DNA from: DATAEU01 sp046724395
GTDB lineage: Bacteria > Actinomycetota > UBA4738 > HRBIN12
Direction of reading: 5' to 3'
Length of the DNA stretch: 14,363 nucleotides
Assembly (NCBI GenBank): GCA_046724395.1
Contig: JBKOWM010000094.1
Span: forward strand, 1-14,363
Positions 1 through 6,261 of this stretch are shown here, piece after piece. Position numbers and translations under genes: made by a program. Each line of letters begins with the position of its first letter. Positions within the stretch are counted from its first letter, which is position 1. The notes beneath the pieces are model-generated. The model did not search any database, was not told the origin of the DNA, and saw nothing but the letters and a program-made list of their open reading frames with translations.

Positions 1-953
1 GATGTTGGCGTGGCCGTTGAAGACGAACTTCGTCTCCGCCTTCGCCAGGACGTTCTCGATGGACTCCGGACCCTGGGTCGCATTGAGGAAGGGGTCCGAT
101 CCGTGTCCCTTCGCATCCGAATACAGGGGAAGTTGAAGACCGCAAACTTCAGACAGCTCGGGTGCGCGGCGAGGTCGTTCCGGAGCCAGGTCATCTCTCG
201 CACGACGGCTGCCAGCGGTAGGCATAATCGTTGGAGTAGATCGTCCTGGCCCCGAGGTTTCCGTTGGGCTACGCGGCATCGAGGACGTAGAACCGGGCAC
301 GACCGTAGTCGAAGGCGTACCACGTCGAGGCGAGGTTCTGCGACCGCGTTCCGTTCAAACAGCAGTACGTTTCGACGACGTTCGTCCCGTTCGACGTGGC
401 GACCGCGCGCGGCTGTGCCCAGTTCGTCACGAAGGGAAAGAACGCCCCCTTGTTGCCAACGGCCGGGAACACCGGGATCGCCGACCCGGCGACGGTCCAG
501 TAACTCGGCCCGAAGACGCCGCCGCTGTTGGACCTCAGATCGCCGTAGTCGGCTTGGGGCCCACTCGGCGCGACACCGCCCGCTCCCAACGCGAAGTCGA
601 CGCTTGACGCGGCGATCTGCGCGTCGAGCCGCTGCGGCCGGTAGCAGTAAGACTCGCCGGGCGTTAGGCCCGTGAGCGTCGCGCGGGACTGGTACTCCTT
701 CGTGGGTCCCACCCAGATGGCCCTGGAGGTGGCCGCCGCAACGCGTTCGGAGCACGACGTCCCACTGGGTCCATAGCGAACGCTACCCGTCCCGCTGGCA
801 CTCGTCGCCCAATTGACCGTCACGGACCCGGGAATTGCATCCGTGAGGTACGGATATCTCCTCAGCACCGTCGCGACTTCCCCCGGAAGCAGGCACCGCG
901 CCGACGAACAGGAGGGCGACCCCCGCGAAGGCCATCACCACGCGCCGCGTCAT
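1..953 (-). pseudogene. Decayed secreted purple-acid-phosphatase-like metallophosphoesterase (continues past window edge)
   Basis: The gene starts at an ATG at 953 behind a GGAGGGG ribosome binding site and encodes a hydrophobic signal peptide (MTRRVVMAFAGVALLFVGAV). A one-base G insertion near 882-886 shifts it into the frame of 868-269. That frame holds a fibronectin-like purple acid phosphatase N-domain (YPYLTDAIPGSVTVNWATS), then phosphoesterase segments such as FPAVGNKGAFFPF and ARFYVLDAA. A TAG at 269-271 replaces an expected Trp codon. The reading then needs one-base deletions near 210 and near 138 to continue through LRNDLAAHPS, YSDAKGHGSDPFLN and KFVFNGHANI at the edge. From my memory of the family, the segment with the first metal-binding Asp is missing between CYRPQ and DAQIAAS, GNH is GNK, GHxH is GHAN, and a HFP-type His is FNFP. 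Loss of ligands together with frameshifts argues for real decay rather than read error. The missing 3' part lies outside the window. Confidence 0.85.
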
Positions 954-1075
954 TTTCCCCTCCTCCGCGGTCGCCGCGACGGGCGTGAGGTCGAAGCCTA
1001 CCCGTATTCCGGTCGTTGATGAATCGCGTACGCGGGCGCTGCGGATGGACGTTGACCAGGGTGACGGCGATCGAC
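954..1075. other. Spacer between the GTPase gene and the decayed phosphatase
   Basis: This 122-base stretch holds the GGAGGGG ribosome binding site of the decayed phosphatase and no other recognised feature. No clear terminator follows the GTPase stop at 1076. Confidence 0.4.
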
Positions 1076-2005
1076 TCAGACGATGATCTCGACGACGTCG
1101 TCCTCATCGAGGACGTGATCTCGACCGACGAGCTGCCCCGGGAACTTCGCGGACGGGCCCCAAACTCGCCCGCCGCGGCACTCGGTGGCGAGGTCGTTGT
1201 GGAGCTGAGCTGCCACATCGGCGACGCTTGCGCCCGGACGCACGGCCATGGGATCGGTCTCATCCGATCTGGGCTTGCGCGTGAATACGCGGATCAGGCC
1301 CGTGAGTCCCCACACCGCATCGCGGAACGCTTCGAGGCTGGCGTCGTCCAACACGGAAACGGGAAGGACGTCGGTCCCGGGGACGGCCGCACGCAGCCGA
1401 TCGATCGCGCCGTCGGCGGCCTCGTCCGCCTTCGTCGCGGCGAGGATCGAGGGCAGCTCGATGCCCGCGCGCGCGACCTCCGCCCGCACATCCAGCAGCA
1501 CCTCGATCGGAGCAGCCGCGTCGTGGCAGTAGACGAGGGCGTCCGCGCCACGCAGTACGCCGAGTAGCGCTCGCCCGCCCCCGCGGTCCTCGGCCGCCCC
1601 ACCGATTAGCCCAGGGATCTCGATGAGCTGAACGAGAATCCCCTTGATCAGCGTGAGGGCGGGCACGGGCCGAAGCGTCGTGAACGCGTAGTCGCCGGTC
1701 TTGATCTGGATGCTCGACAGCGCTTGCAGCAGCGACGACTTCCCGACGTTCGGCGGCCCGACGAGCGCGACCTGCGCCGCGCCCTCGCGCCGGACGGCGA
1801 TGGAATCCCGATGGACGACCCGCGACCGTCCGCGCGTCTGGTCGATCTCGGTCAAGACCCACTTGCGGATGTCGGCGTACGGGCCGTTCTTGTAATCCGG
1901 CAGCTCGGTCAGGATCGACCGTAGCTCTTTGATGCGCGCCGAACCGTCCTTGCCGACGAGGCGGCGCTTGATCAACTGCATCTGAACCCGGTGTGGCATC
2001 GGCAC
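1076..2005 (-). CDS. DRG/Obg-like GTPase with C-terminal TGS domain
   Basis: A 309-residue P-loop GTPase of the DRG (developmentally regulated GTP-binding) type. Seen motifs: Walker A GPPNVGKS at residues 83-90, switch Thr pair at 109-110 (YAFTTLRP), G3 EIPG at 129-132 in place of DxxG, and G4 TKAD at 191-194. Residues 237-309 form a TGS domain (VRPGASVADVAAQLHNDL and an acidic end DEDDVVEIIV). The N-terminus is a short basic helical region as in DRG proteins. I chose the GTG at 2005 because AGGAGGT lies 7 bases upstream; an ATG two codons later (1999) is 13 bases away. DRG/Obg-family GTPases bind ribosomes in organisms where they have been studied; its exact bacterial role is not established. 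It follows nth after about 165 bases holding a short ORF and two stem-loops, so it may be separately controlled. G3 has Glu instead of Asp. Family is confident, function less so. Confidence 0.88.
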   Translation of the reverse strand: MPMPHRVQMQLIKRRLVGKDGSARIKELRSILTELPDYKNGPYADIRKWVLTEIDQTRGRSRVVHRDSIAVRREGAAQVALVGPPNVGKSSLLQALSSIQIKTGDYAFTTLRPVPALTLIKGILVQLIEIPGLIGGAAEDRGGGRALLGVLRGADALVYCHDAAAPIEVLLDVRAEVARAGIELPSILAATKADEAADGAIDRLRAAVPGTDVLPVSVLDDASLEAFRDAVWGLTGLIRVFTRKPRSDETDPMAVRPGASVADVAAQLHNDLATECRGGRVWGPSAKFPGQLVGRDHVLDEDDVVEIIV

Positions 2006-2047
2006 CGCTCGGACCTCCTCGACGATCTGCGGGAGCTCGAGCGGTCG

Positions 2048-2070
2048 CGACCCGCCTCGAGAACGGGTCG
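2048..2070 (-). promoter_or_regulatory. Second perfect stem-loop in the GTPase leader
   Basis: CGACCCG at 2048-2054 pairs exactly with CGGGTCG at 2064-2070 around a 9-base loop. It lies between the 13-bp stem-loop and the AGGAGGT ribosome binding site of the GTPase gene (about 2013-2019). Tandem stem-loops in a leader of this size suggest control of read-through or translation. A 7-bp stem can occur by chance in GC-rich DNA. Confidence 0.35.
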
Positions 2071-2087
2071 AACGCGCGTCGGTCGTT

Positions 2088-2126
2088 CCCGCTGCTTCCC
2101 AAGACGCACGATCGGGAAGCAGCGGG
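2088..2126 (-). terminator. Perfect 13-bp stem-loop after nth (terminator or attenuator)
   Basis: CCCGCTGCTTCCC at 2088-2100 is an exact inverted repeat of GGGAAGCAGCGGG at 2114-2126, with a 13-base loop. It lies about 45 bases downstream of the nth stop and about 80 bases upstream of the GTPase start, both on the minus strand. No T-run follows it on the minus strand, so it is a U-less terminator, an attenuator or an mRNA processing site. It could end most transcripts of the rpsF-nth operon or control read-through into the GTPase gene. Confidence 0.6.
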
Positions 2127-2183
2127 CTAGCCCGTCTGCTGCAGGACCTCCAGACGCCAGCGCGTCTCGTCACGAAGAGCCAT
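2127..2183 (-). CDS. Possible 18-residue leader peptide between nth and the TGS GTPase
   Basis: ATG at 2183 opens an 18-codon ORF, MALRDETRWRLEVLQQTG, ending with TAG at 2129-2127. It overlaps the last 14 bases of nth in another frame, and its stop codon abuts a perfect 13-bp stem-loop. No strong ribosome binding site is seen (a GAAGG lies about 14 bases upstream), so translation would depend on coupling to nth. There is no run of a single amino acid as in classical attenuation peptides. It may be a chance ORF; only conservation in relatives would make it real. Confidence 0.25.
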   Translation of the reverse strand: MALRDETRWRLEVLQQTG

Positions 2184-2931
2184 GACGGGAGGATACCGGA
2201 CCTTCGGCAAGGGTCGCCGCGGTGGGTGGAGGTGGCGCCGACGCCCGTCGTCGCGCCGTCGGCCGCAGTCCGAGGTTGGCGCGCCCCGTCGGGCACAGCT
2301 CGTTCAGCGGACACACCTCGCACCTGGGCCGAGGCGCCTTGCAGATCTCGCGCCCGAGGCGGATCAGGCCGACGTGCATCGGGACGCGAAGCTCCGGCGG
2401 CACGAGATCCTCGAGGATCGCGTACGCCTTCTCGGCCGAGGCCCTCGGCGGGACAAGGCCGAGCCGTCGCGCGACGCGATGAACGTGCGTGTCGACCGGG
2501 AGCGCGTTCCGCCCGAGTGAAAAGGCGAGCACGATCGCGGCGGTCTTCGGCCCGACCCCCGTCAACGACCCCAGGTAGCCTCGGGCTTCGGCGTCCGACA
2601 GGTGGTCCAGGAACGAAAGGTCGTAGCGCCTCTCGCGATCGCGGATCTCGTGCAGGATCGCCTGGATGCGCGGCGCCTTGACGTTCGCGAGTCCGCCGGA
2701 CCGGATGGCGTCGGCGACGGCACTCGTCGGCGCGCGAGCGACTCGGTCCCACGTGGAAAACCGCTTGCGAAGGGACGCGAACGCGCGTGAGGCGTTGACG
2801 TCGCTGGTGTGCTGAGAGAGCACCGTGAGGATCAGCTCTTCGAGTGGATCGGTGCTTCGTGGCGGCGCGAGCGGACCGAACCGCTTCTCCAGCCGTCGGT
2901 GGATCGCTCGGAGGGTGCGTCGGTCGGCCAC
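2170..2931 (-). CDS. nth: Endonuclease III (DNA glycosylase/AP lyase)
   Basis: A 253-residue HhH-GPD base-excision-repair enzyme that removes oxidised pyrimidines and cleaves at AP sites. The helix-hairpin-helix LTGVGPKTA is at 123-131, with the catalytic Lys at 129; the catalytic Asp is 147 in PVDTHVHRV. The [4Fe-4S] loop is complete: Cys197, Cys204, Cys207 and Cys213 with 6-2-5 spacing. LSQHTSD at 39-45 is the usual N-terminal signature. A Pro/Arg-rich tail of about 35 residues after the cluster is longer than in the E. coli enzyme. The start is a GTG at 2931, 24 bases after dnaB, with no clear ribosome binding site, so it is probably translated from the dnaB message. Confidence 0.95.
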   Translation of the reverse strand: MADRRTLRAIHRRLEKRFGPLAPPRSTDPLEELILTVLSQHTSDVNASRAFASLRKRFSTWDRVARAPTSAVADAIRSGGLANVKAPRIQAILHEIRDRERRYDLSFLDHLSDAEARGYLGSLTGVGPKTAAIVLAFSLGRNALPVDTHVHRVARRLGLVPPRASAEKAYAILEDLVPPELRVPMHVGLIRLGREICKAPRPRCEVCPLNELCPTGRANLGLRPTARRRASAPPPPTAATLAEGPVSSRHGSS

Positions 2932-2955
2932 GGCGCGGCAGCGTAGCCGACGACT

Positions 2956-4305
2956 CTAACCGCCCGGATGGTAGTCCTTGAATTGCGTGAGGTGTGGCAG
3001 GAACGTCAACGGGAGGCTATCGGTCGGCCCGTTGCGGTGTTTGGCGACGATGAGATCGGCGAGACCCTTCTTCGCGGGATCCGAATCGTCGCGGTGGATG
3101 AACATCACCACGTCCGCGTCCTGCTCGATGGCGCCGGACTCTCTGAGGTCCGATAGCTGTGGACGTTTGTCCTGTCGCCGCTCGGGGTCGCGGTTCAGCT
3201 GCGACACGGCGATCACCGGAATCTCGAGCTCCTTGGCGAGCAGCTTGAGGCTTCGGCTGATCTCGGCGATCTCCTGCTGACGGTTGTCCACGCGGCGATG
3301 GTGAGACATCAGCTGAAGGTAGTCGACGATGATCAGACCGAGTCCTTGCCGGCGCGCCGAGAGACGGCGAGCCTTCGCGCGGATATCGACGATCGTGACG
3401 TTGCCGGAGTCAACGATGGAAAGGGGCGCGTCGTGGAGCATCTCGGCGGCCTGCACGATCCGCGACCAGTCGTCAGCGCCGACGCGCTTGTTCCGGATGC
3501 TGTCCCACGGCACGCGCGCCTCGGCGCACAGCAGCCGCATCCCGATCTCCCATCGCGACATCTCGAGCGAAAACATCGCGACGGGAGCGCGGTGCTCGAC
3601 CGCGACGTTGCGAGCGAGATTCGTCACGAAGGAGGACTTGCCCACGCCCGGACGGGCGGCTACGACGATGAGGTTGCCGGCCTGCATGCCCGACATCAGG
3701 GCGTCGAGATCACGGAAGCCCGTCGGGACGCCGGCGAACGCCGACTCGCGATTCTGGATCCGCTCCAGATCCGTCATCGCCTGGTCGACGAGGTCCCTCA
3801 GCGAGGCGACCTGCTCCTTGTCGTCGTGGCGAGCCACGTCGTAGATCCGTTGCTCGGCCGCGTCGGCGACCTGCTCCGGGTCCTCAGGTGAGGCGTAGGC
3901 GAGGTCGATGATGTCGGCCGCCGCGGAGATCAACCGCCGAAGCAACGCATGCTGGGCGACGATCTTTGCGTAGTTGCCGGCCGCGCCAGGCGTCGGGACC
4001 TGCTCGACGAGCTCGTGGATGTACAGATGACCGCCGACCTCGTCGAGAATCCCCCGCCGCCGAAGCTCCTCGACGGCGGTGATGGCGTCGACCGGATCGC
4101 CGCGCGCGTACAACGAGCGAAGCGTCTCGAAGATCTTGGCGTTGGCCGACCGGTAGAAGTCATCCGGCTTGACGACCTCGACGACGTCGGCGATCGCCTC
4201 ACTCGACAACAGCATCCCGCCGAGGACGGACTCCTCCGCCTCGAGGTTCTGCGGTGGAATCCGCTCGGGTCGCAGACGACGAACGTCGTCAGCTGTTCGC
4301 GCCAC
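2956..4305 (-). CDS. dnaB: Replicative DNA helicase DnaB
   Basis: Hexameric 5'-3' replicative helicase, 449 residues from the GTG chosen here. The N-terminal DnaB domain begins with PPQNLEAEESVLGGMLL (about residues 17-33). The RecA-like domain has Walker A ARPGVGKS at 217-224, the catalytic Glu in FSLEMS near 248, Walker B LIIVDYLQL near 324-332, SQLNRDPERR near 368 and the Arg-finger region KHRNGP near 422-427. No intein interrupts these motifs. I prefer GTG 4305 because a run of seven G lies 4 bases upstream; a TTG at 4326 gives seven more residues (MPVRGGF) but has no ribosome binding site. It lies 230 bases downstream of rplI, in the same direction, so it may have its own promoter. Confidence 0.97.
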   Translation of the reverse strand: MARTADDVRRLRPERIPPQNLEAEESVLGGMLLSSEAIADVVEVVKPDDFYRSANAKIFETLRSLYARGDPVDAITAVEELRRRGILDEVGGHLYIHELVEQVPTPGAAGNYAKIVAQHALLRRLISAAADIIDLAYASPEDPEQVADAAEQRIYDVARHDDKEQVASLRDLVDQAMTDLERIQNRESAFAGVPTGFRDLDALMSGMQAGNLIVVAARPGVGKSSFVTNLARNVAVEHRAPVAMFSLEMSRWEIGMRLLCAEARVPWDSIRNKRVGADDWSRIVQAAEMLHDAPLSIVDSGNVTIVDIRAKARRLSARRQGLGLIIVDYLQLMSHHRRVDNRQQEIAEISRSLKLLAKELEIPVIAVSQLNRDPERRQDKRPQLSDLRESGAIEQDADVVMFIHRDDSDPAKKGLADLIVAKHRNGPTDSLPLTFLPHLTQFKDYHPGG

Positions 4306-4535
4306 GAAGCCCCCCCGTACCGGCAAGCATCAGAAGGCTAGACGCGGCCCGTCGCCAGGTCATTGGGATAACGGCTGTGCAAACCCGTTTGGCTTCCGGC
4401 GCCCGAAAATTCCTTGTCACACCGCCTCCCACCAGCGTCGAAACGTGTGGACGAGCGTGGGGAACAGTGTGAATTACGCGTGTGACATTTCAAGTCCGGC
4501 GGGCGGGGTGGCCGCGCCGCGTTGGGCGACGGCGT
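4306..4535. other. rplI-dnaB intergenic region with DnaA-box-like sites
   Basis: No gene is seen here. On the minus strand there are near matches to the DnaA box consensus TTWTNCACA: TAATTCACA (4468-4476, 8 of 9), GTTTGCACA (4376-4384, 8 of 9) and TCGTCCACA (4446-4454, 7 of 9). A GC-rich segment just after the rplI stop could fold imperfectly. No promoter with convincing -35 and -10 boxes is visible. The sites are suggestive only. Confidence 0.3.
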
Positions 4536-4985
4536 CTATTCGGCCGACTCGACCTGCACCGTGACGACGGGATCCACGTCCTGAAACAAGTGAACCCCGA
4601 CCTCGTGTGAGCCGACGGATCGGATCGGCTCTTCCAGGTGCACGTCCCGCCGGTCGACGACGACGCCGGTCTGGCGTTCGATCTCGGCGACGATCTCGGC
4701 CGACGTCACGCTGCCGAACAGCTTGCCCTCCTCGCCGACCCGTCCGCGAACCGTGATCGGCGTGCCGGCGAGCCTCGACGCGACGCCCTCGGCCTCGGCC
4801 TTCGCCGCCGAGACGCGCACACCATGTGCGCGCCTCAGGCTCTCGATCTGCCGCATCCCTCCGCGCGTCGCCTTGACGGCGAGGCCGCGCGGCACCAGGT
4901 AGTTGCGTGCGTAACCGTCGGCGACCTCGACGATGTCGCCCGGCTGACCGAGCTTGTCGACCGTCTGCTGCAGGATGATCTTCAT
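4536..4985 (-). CDS. rplI: 50S ribosomal protein L9
   Basis: A 149-residue L9, the usual length. The N-terminal domain is canonical: MKIILQQTVDKLGQPGDIVE followed by VADGYARNYLVPRGLAVKAT, the rRNA-binding signature. It is followed by the long connecting helix (about 42-75, Arg/Ala/Glu-rich) and the C-terminal domain with ITVRGRVGEEGKLFGSVTS. The ATG at 4985 overlaps the rpsR stop as ATGA, so the two are translationally coupled. L9 binds 23S rRNA near the L1 stalk base. Confidence 0.98.
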   Translation of the reverse strand: MKIILQQTVDKLGQPGDIVEVADGYARNYLVPRGLAVKATRGGMRQIESLRRAHGVRVSAAKAEAEGVASRLAGTPITVRGRVGEEGKLFGSVTSAEIVAEIERQTGVVVDRRDVHLEEPIRSVGSHEVGVHLFQDVDPVVTVQVESAE

Positions 4986-5254
4986 CGGGTCGAGTACGGT
5001 AACAACGCCATCTCGCGAGCGTTCTTCACCGCCGATGCGACGTCGCGCTGATGCTGAGCGCAGTTACCCGTCACCCGCCTGGCGCGGATCTTGCCGCGCT
5101 CGGAGACGAACTTGCGCAGCGTGGGGACGTCCTTGTAATCGACGTAGTCGATCCGATCCTTGCAGAAGATGCAGACCTTGCGCTTCTGCTTCTTCTGCCA
5201 GGCCTTATCGTCCTTCTCCTTCTTTCTGGTCTTGGTTCGCGGTTTACCCGGCAT
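4982..5254 (-). CDS. rpsR: 30S ribosomal protein S18 (zinc-type)
   Basis: A 90-residue S18 with the core KVCIFCKDRIDYVDYKDV and KIRARRVTGNCAQHQR. Cys28, Cys31, Cys65 and His68 are in place for a zinc ribbon, so this is the metal-binding (C+) form. The N-terminus is highly basic (about residues 4-26). S18 binds the 30S platform as a heterodimer with S6, encoded two genes upstream. The ATG at 5254 has GAGGAGGAG 10 bases upstream, and that site lies inside the end of ssb. The start overlaps ssb by 11 bases, and the stop overlaps the rplI start by 3 bases. Confidence 0.97.
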   Translation of the reverse strand: MPGKPRTKTRKKEKDDKAWQKKQKRKVCIFCKDRIDYVDYKDVPTLRKFVSERGKIRARRVTGNCAQHQRDVASAVKNAREMALLPYSTR

Positions 5255-5690
5255 CCAGTGGTGTCTCCTCCTCACGACTCGAGCCCGCACCGACGGTGGC
5301 GGGAGCGGCCCAGTCGCCGCCTCCCGAGCGCCCCTGACGCTCGACCTTGGCGGTTGCCCACCGCAGGCTCGGACCGATCTCGTCAGCCTCGATCTCGACG
5401 ACGGTTCGCTTGTCGCCGTCCTGGGTCTCCCACGATCGCATCTGGAGGCGGCCCGCGACGACCACGCGCGTGCCGCGGGTCAGCGACTCGGCCACATTCT
5501 CGGCCAGGCTGCGCCACGCATTCACCGTGAAGTAGGACGTGTCGCCGTCCTTCCAGTTGCCGGCCTCGTCCTTAAACCGACGGTTCACGGCGACGCGAAA
5601 CTTCACCACGGCGGCGCCGTTCGGCGTGTATCGCAGCTCCGGGTCGTCCGTCAGGTTGCCGACGACGATGATCTGGTTCTCACTCGCCAT
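5244..5690 (-). CDS. ssb: Single-stranded DNA-binding protein
   Basis: A 148-residue SSB with an N-terminal OB fold (about 1-108): NQIIVVGNLTDDPELRYTPN, FRVAVNRRF, SYFTVNAWRSLAENVAESL and RVVVAGRLQMRSWE. It coats single-stranded DNA in replication and repair. The linker is short and Gly/Ala-rich. The C-terminus reads SSREEETPLDAG and lacks the usual terminal Pro-Phe of the acidic tip that recruits partner proteins. I chose ATG 5690 because GAAGGGG lies 6 bases upstream; an in-frame ATG at 5696 is too close to that site. It lies 63 bases after rpsF and overlaps the rpsR start by 11 bases. Confidence 0.96.
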   Translation of the reverse strand: MASENQIIVVGNLTDDPELRYTPNGAAVVKFRVAVNRRFKDEAGNWKDGDTSYFTVNAWRSLAENVAESLTRGTRVVVAGRLQMRSWETQDGDKRTVVEIEADEIGPSLRWATAKVERQGRSGGGDWAAPATVGAGSSREEETPLDAG

Positions 5691-5753
5691 CTCCATCCCC
5701 TTCCCGATCTGTTCGACTTCCCCGACGGATGGCCGGCCGGGGAGGGGGAAGCG

Positions 5754-6083
5754 CTATCCGGTCGCCGCCCGCGCCGCGGCCGGAGCCGAGCTGGTTGCCT
5801 CGCCGCGGACGACGACCTTGAACCGCACGACGTCGTCCGCGAGGTGAAGCGAGCGGTCGAGCGCTGCGATGACGGCCGGGTCGGCGCGGAACTCCGCGAC
5901 GAGGTAGTAGCCCTCGGTCAGACGGTCGATCTCGTACGCGAACCGGCGTCGACCCCAGCGATCGACGGAGCCCACCTCGCCCCCGCCCTCGGACACGACA
6001 CCAGAGAGGCGGTCGAGCACCCCCGAAACGATCGACTCGTCGGCCTCCGGGGGGACGATGAGCATGATTTCGTACTGCCTCAG
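5754..6083 (-). CDS. rpsF: 30S ribosomal protein S6, apparent CTG start
   Basis: A 109-residue S6 if started at CTG 6083. The first ATG (6065) would give MLIVPPEADE and drop six residues that match the canonical S6 N-terminus (M-R-x-Y-E-I-M). The frame upstream of 6065 has no ATG, GTG or TTG before the ribosome binding site, but the CTG gives LRQYEIMLIV and sits exactly 6 bases from a perfect AGGAGGT (6090-6096). Other S6 motifs are present: DRWGRRRFAYEIDRLTEGYY (about 42-61) and DRSLHLADDVVRFKV (about 77-91), then an Ala-rich tail. S6 pairs with S18 on the 30S platform. It heads the operon. Confidence 0.93.
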   Translation of the reverse strand: MRQYEIMLIVPPEADESIVSGVLDRLSGVVSEGGGEVGSVDRWGRRRFAYEIDRLTEGYYLVAEFRADPAVIAALDRSLHLADDVVRFKVVVRGEATSSAPAAARAATG

Positions 6084-6086
6084 TTG

Positions 6087-6131
6087 TCCACCTCCTCTGG
6101 TCTGGACGGCCCCCAGGGGGAGCAGGAGTGG
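6087..6131 (-). promoter_or_regulatory. Candidate S6:S18 autoregulatory leader of the rpsF operon
   Basis: On the minus strand CCACUCCU (6131-6124) can pair with AGGAGGUGG (6096-6088), the rpsF ribosome binding site, with one bulged G. Between them is an inner hairpin, CCCC-CUG-GGGG (6120-6110), directly followed by CCG (6109-6107). Leaders of rpsF operons in many bacteria carry a structure with a conserved CCG that binds the S6:S18 complex and blocks translation. The position and the CCG fit; the match to that motif is by eye. Confidence 0.45.
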
Positions 6132-6261
6132 TCAGCTCCCAGATCTTACCGGCTCGTGCACCGAGCGGACGCTAGCAGCCGGGTACGACATCGTGCCCGG
6201 GCAGAATCAAGACCTCGGTACACTGCGCACGAGGCCGTGCACTCGGGAGGAGGCGCGAGCG
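6132..6261. promoter_or_regulatory. Divergent rpsF/panB promoter region
   Basis: This stretch separates the divergent rpsF and panB genes and must hold both promoters. On the plus strand TACACT at 6219-6224 is a plausible -10 box for panB, without a good -35. On the minus strand TAAGAT is a possible -10 for rpsF about 50 bases before its leader structure. GGGAGGAGG at 6245-6253 is the panB ribosome binding site. Confidence 0.35.

Noticed and set aside
1..953. Phosphatase frameshifts as pure sequencing errors
   Set aside because: Indels lie at short homopolymers, so some error is possible, but the internal deletion, the nonsense codon and the lost metal ligands fit real decay better; adjacent core genes are intact.
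2956..4305. Intein in DnaB
   Set aside because: The Walker A to C-terminal motifs are continuous at normal spacing and the protein has normal length.
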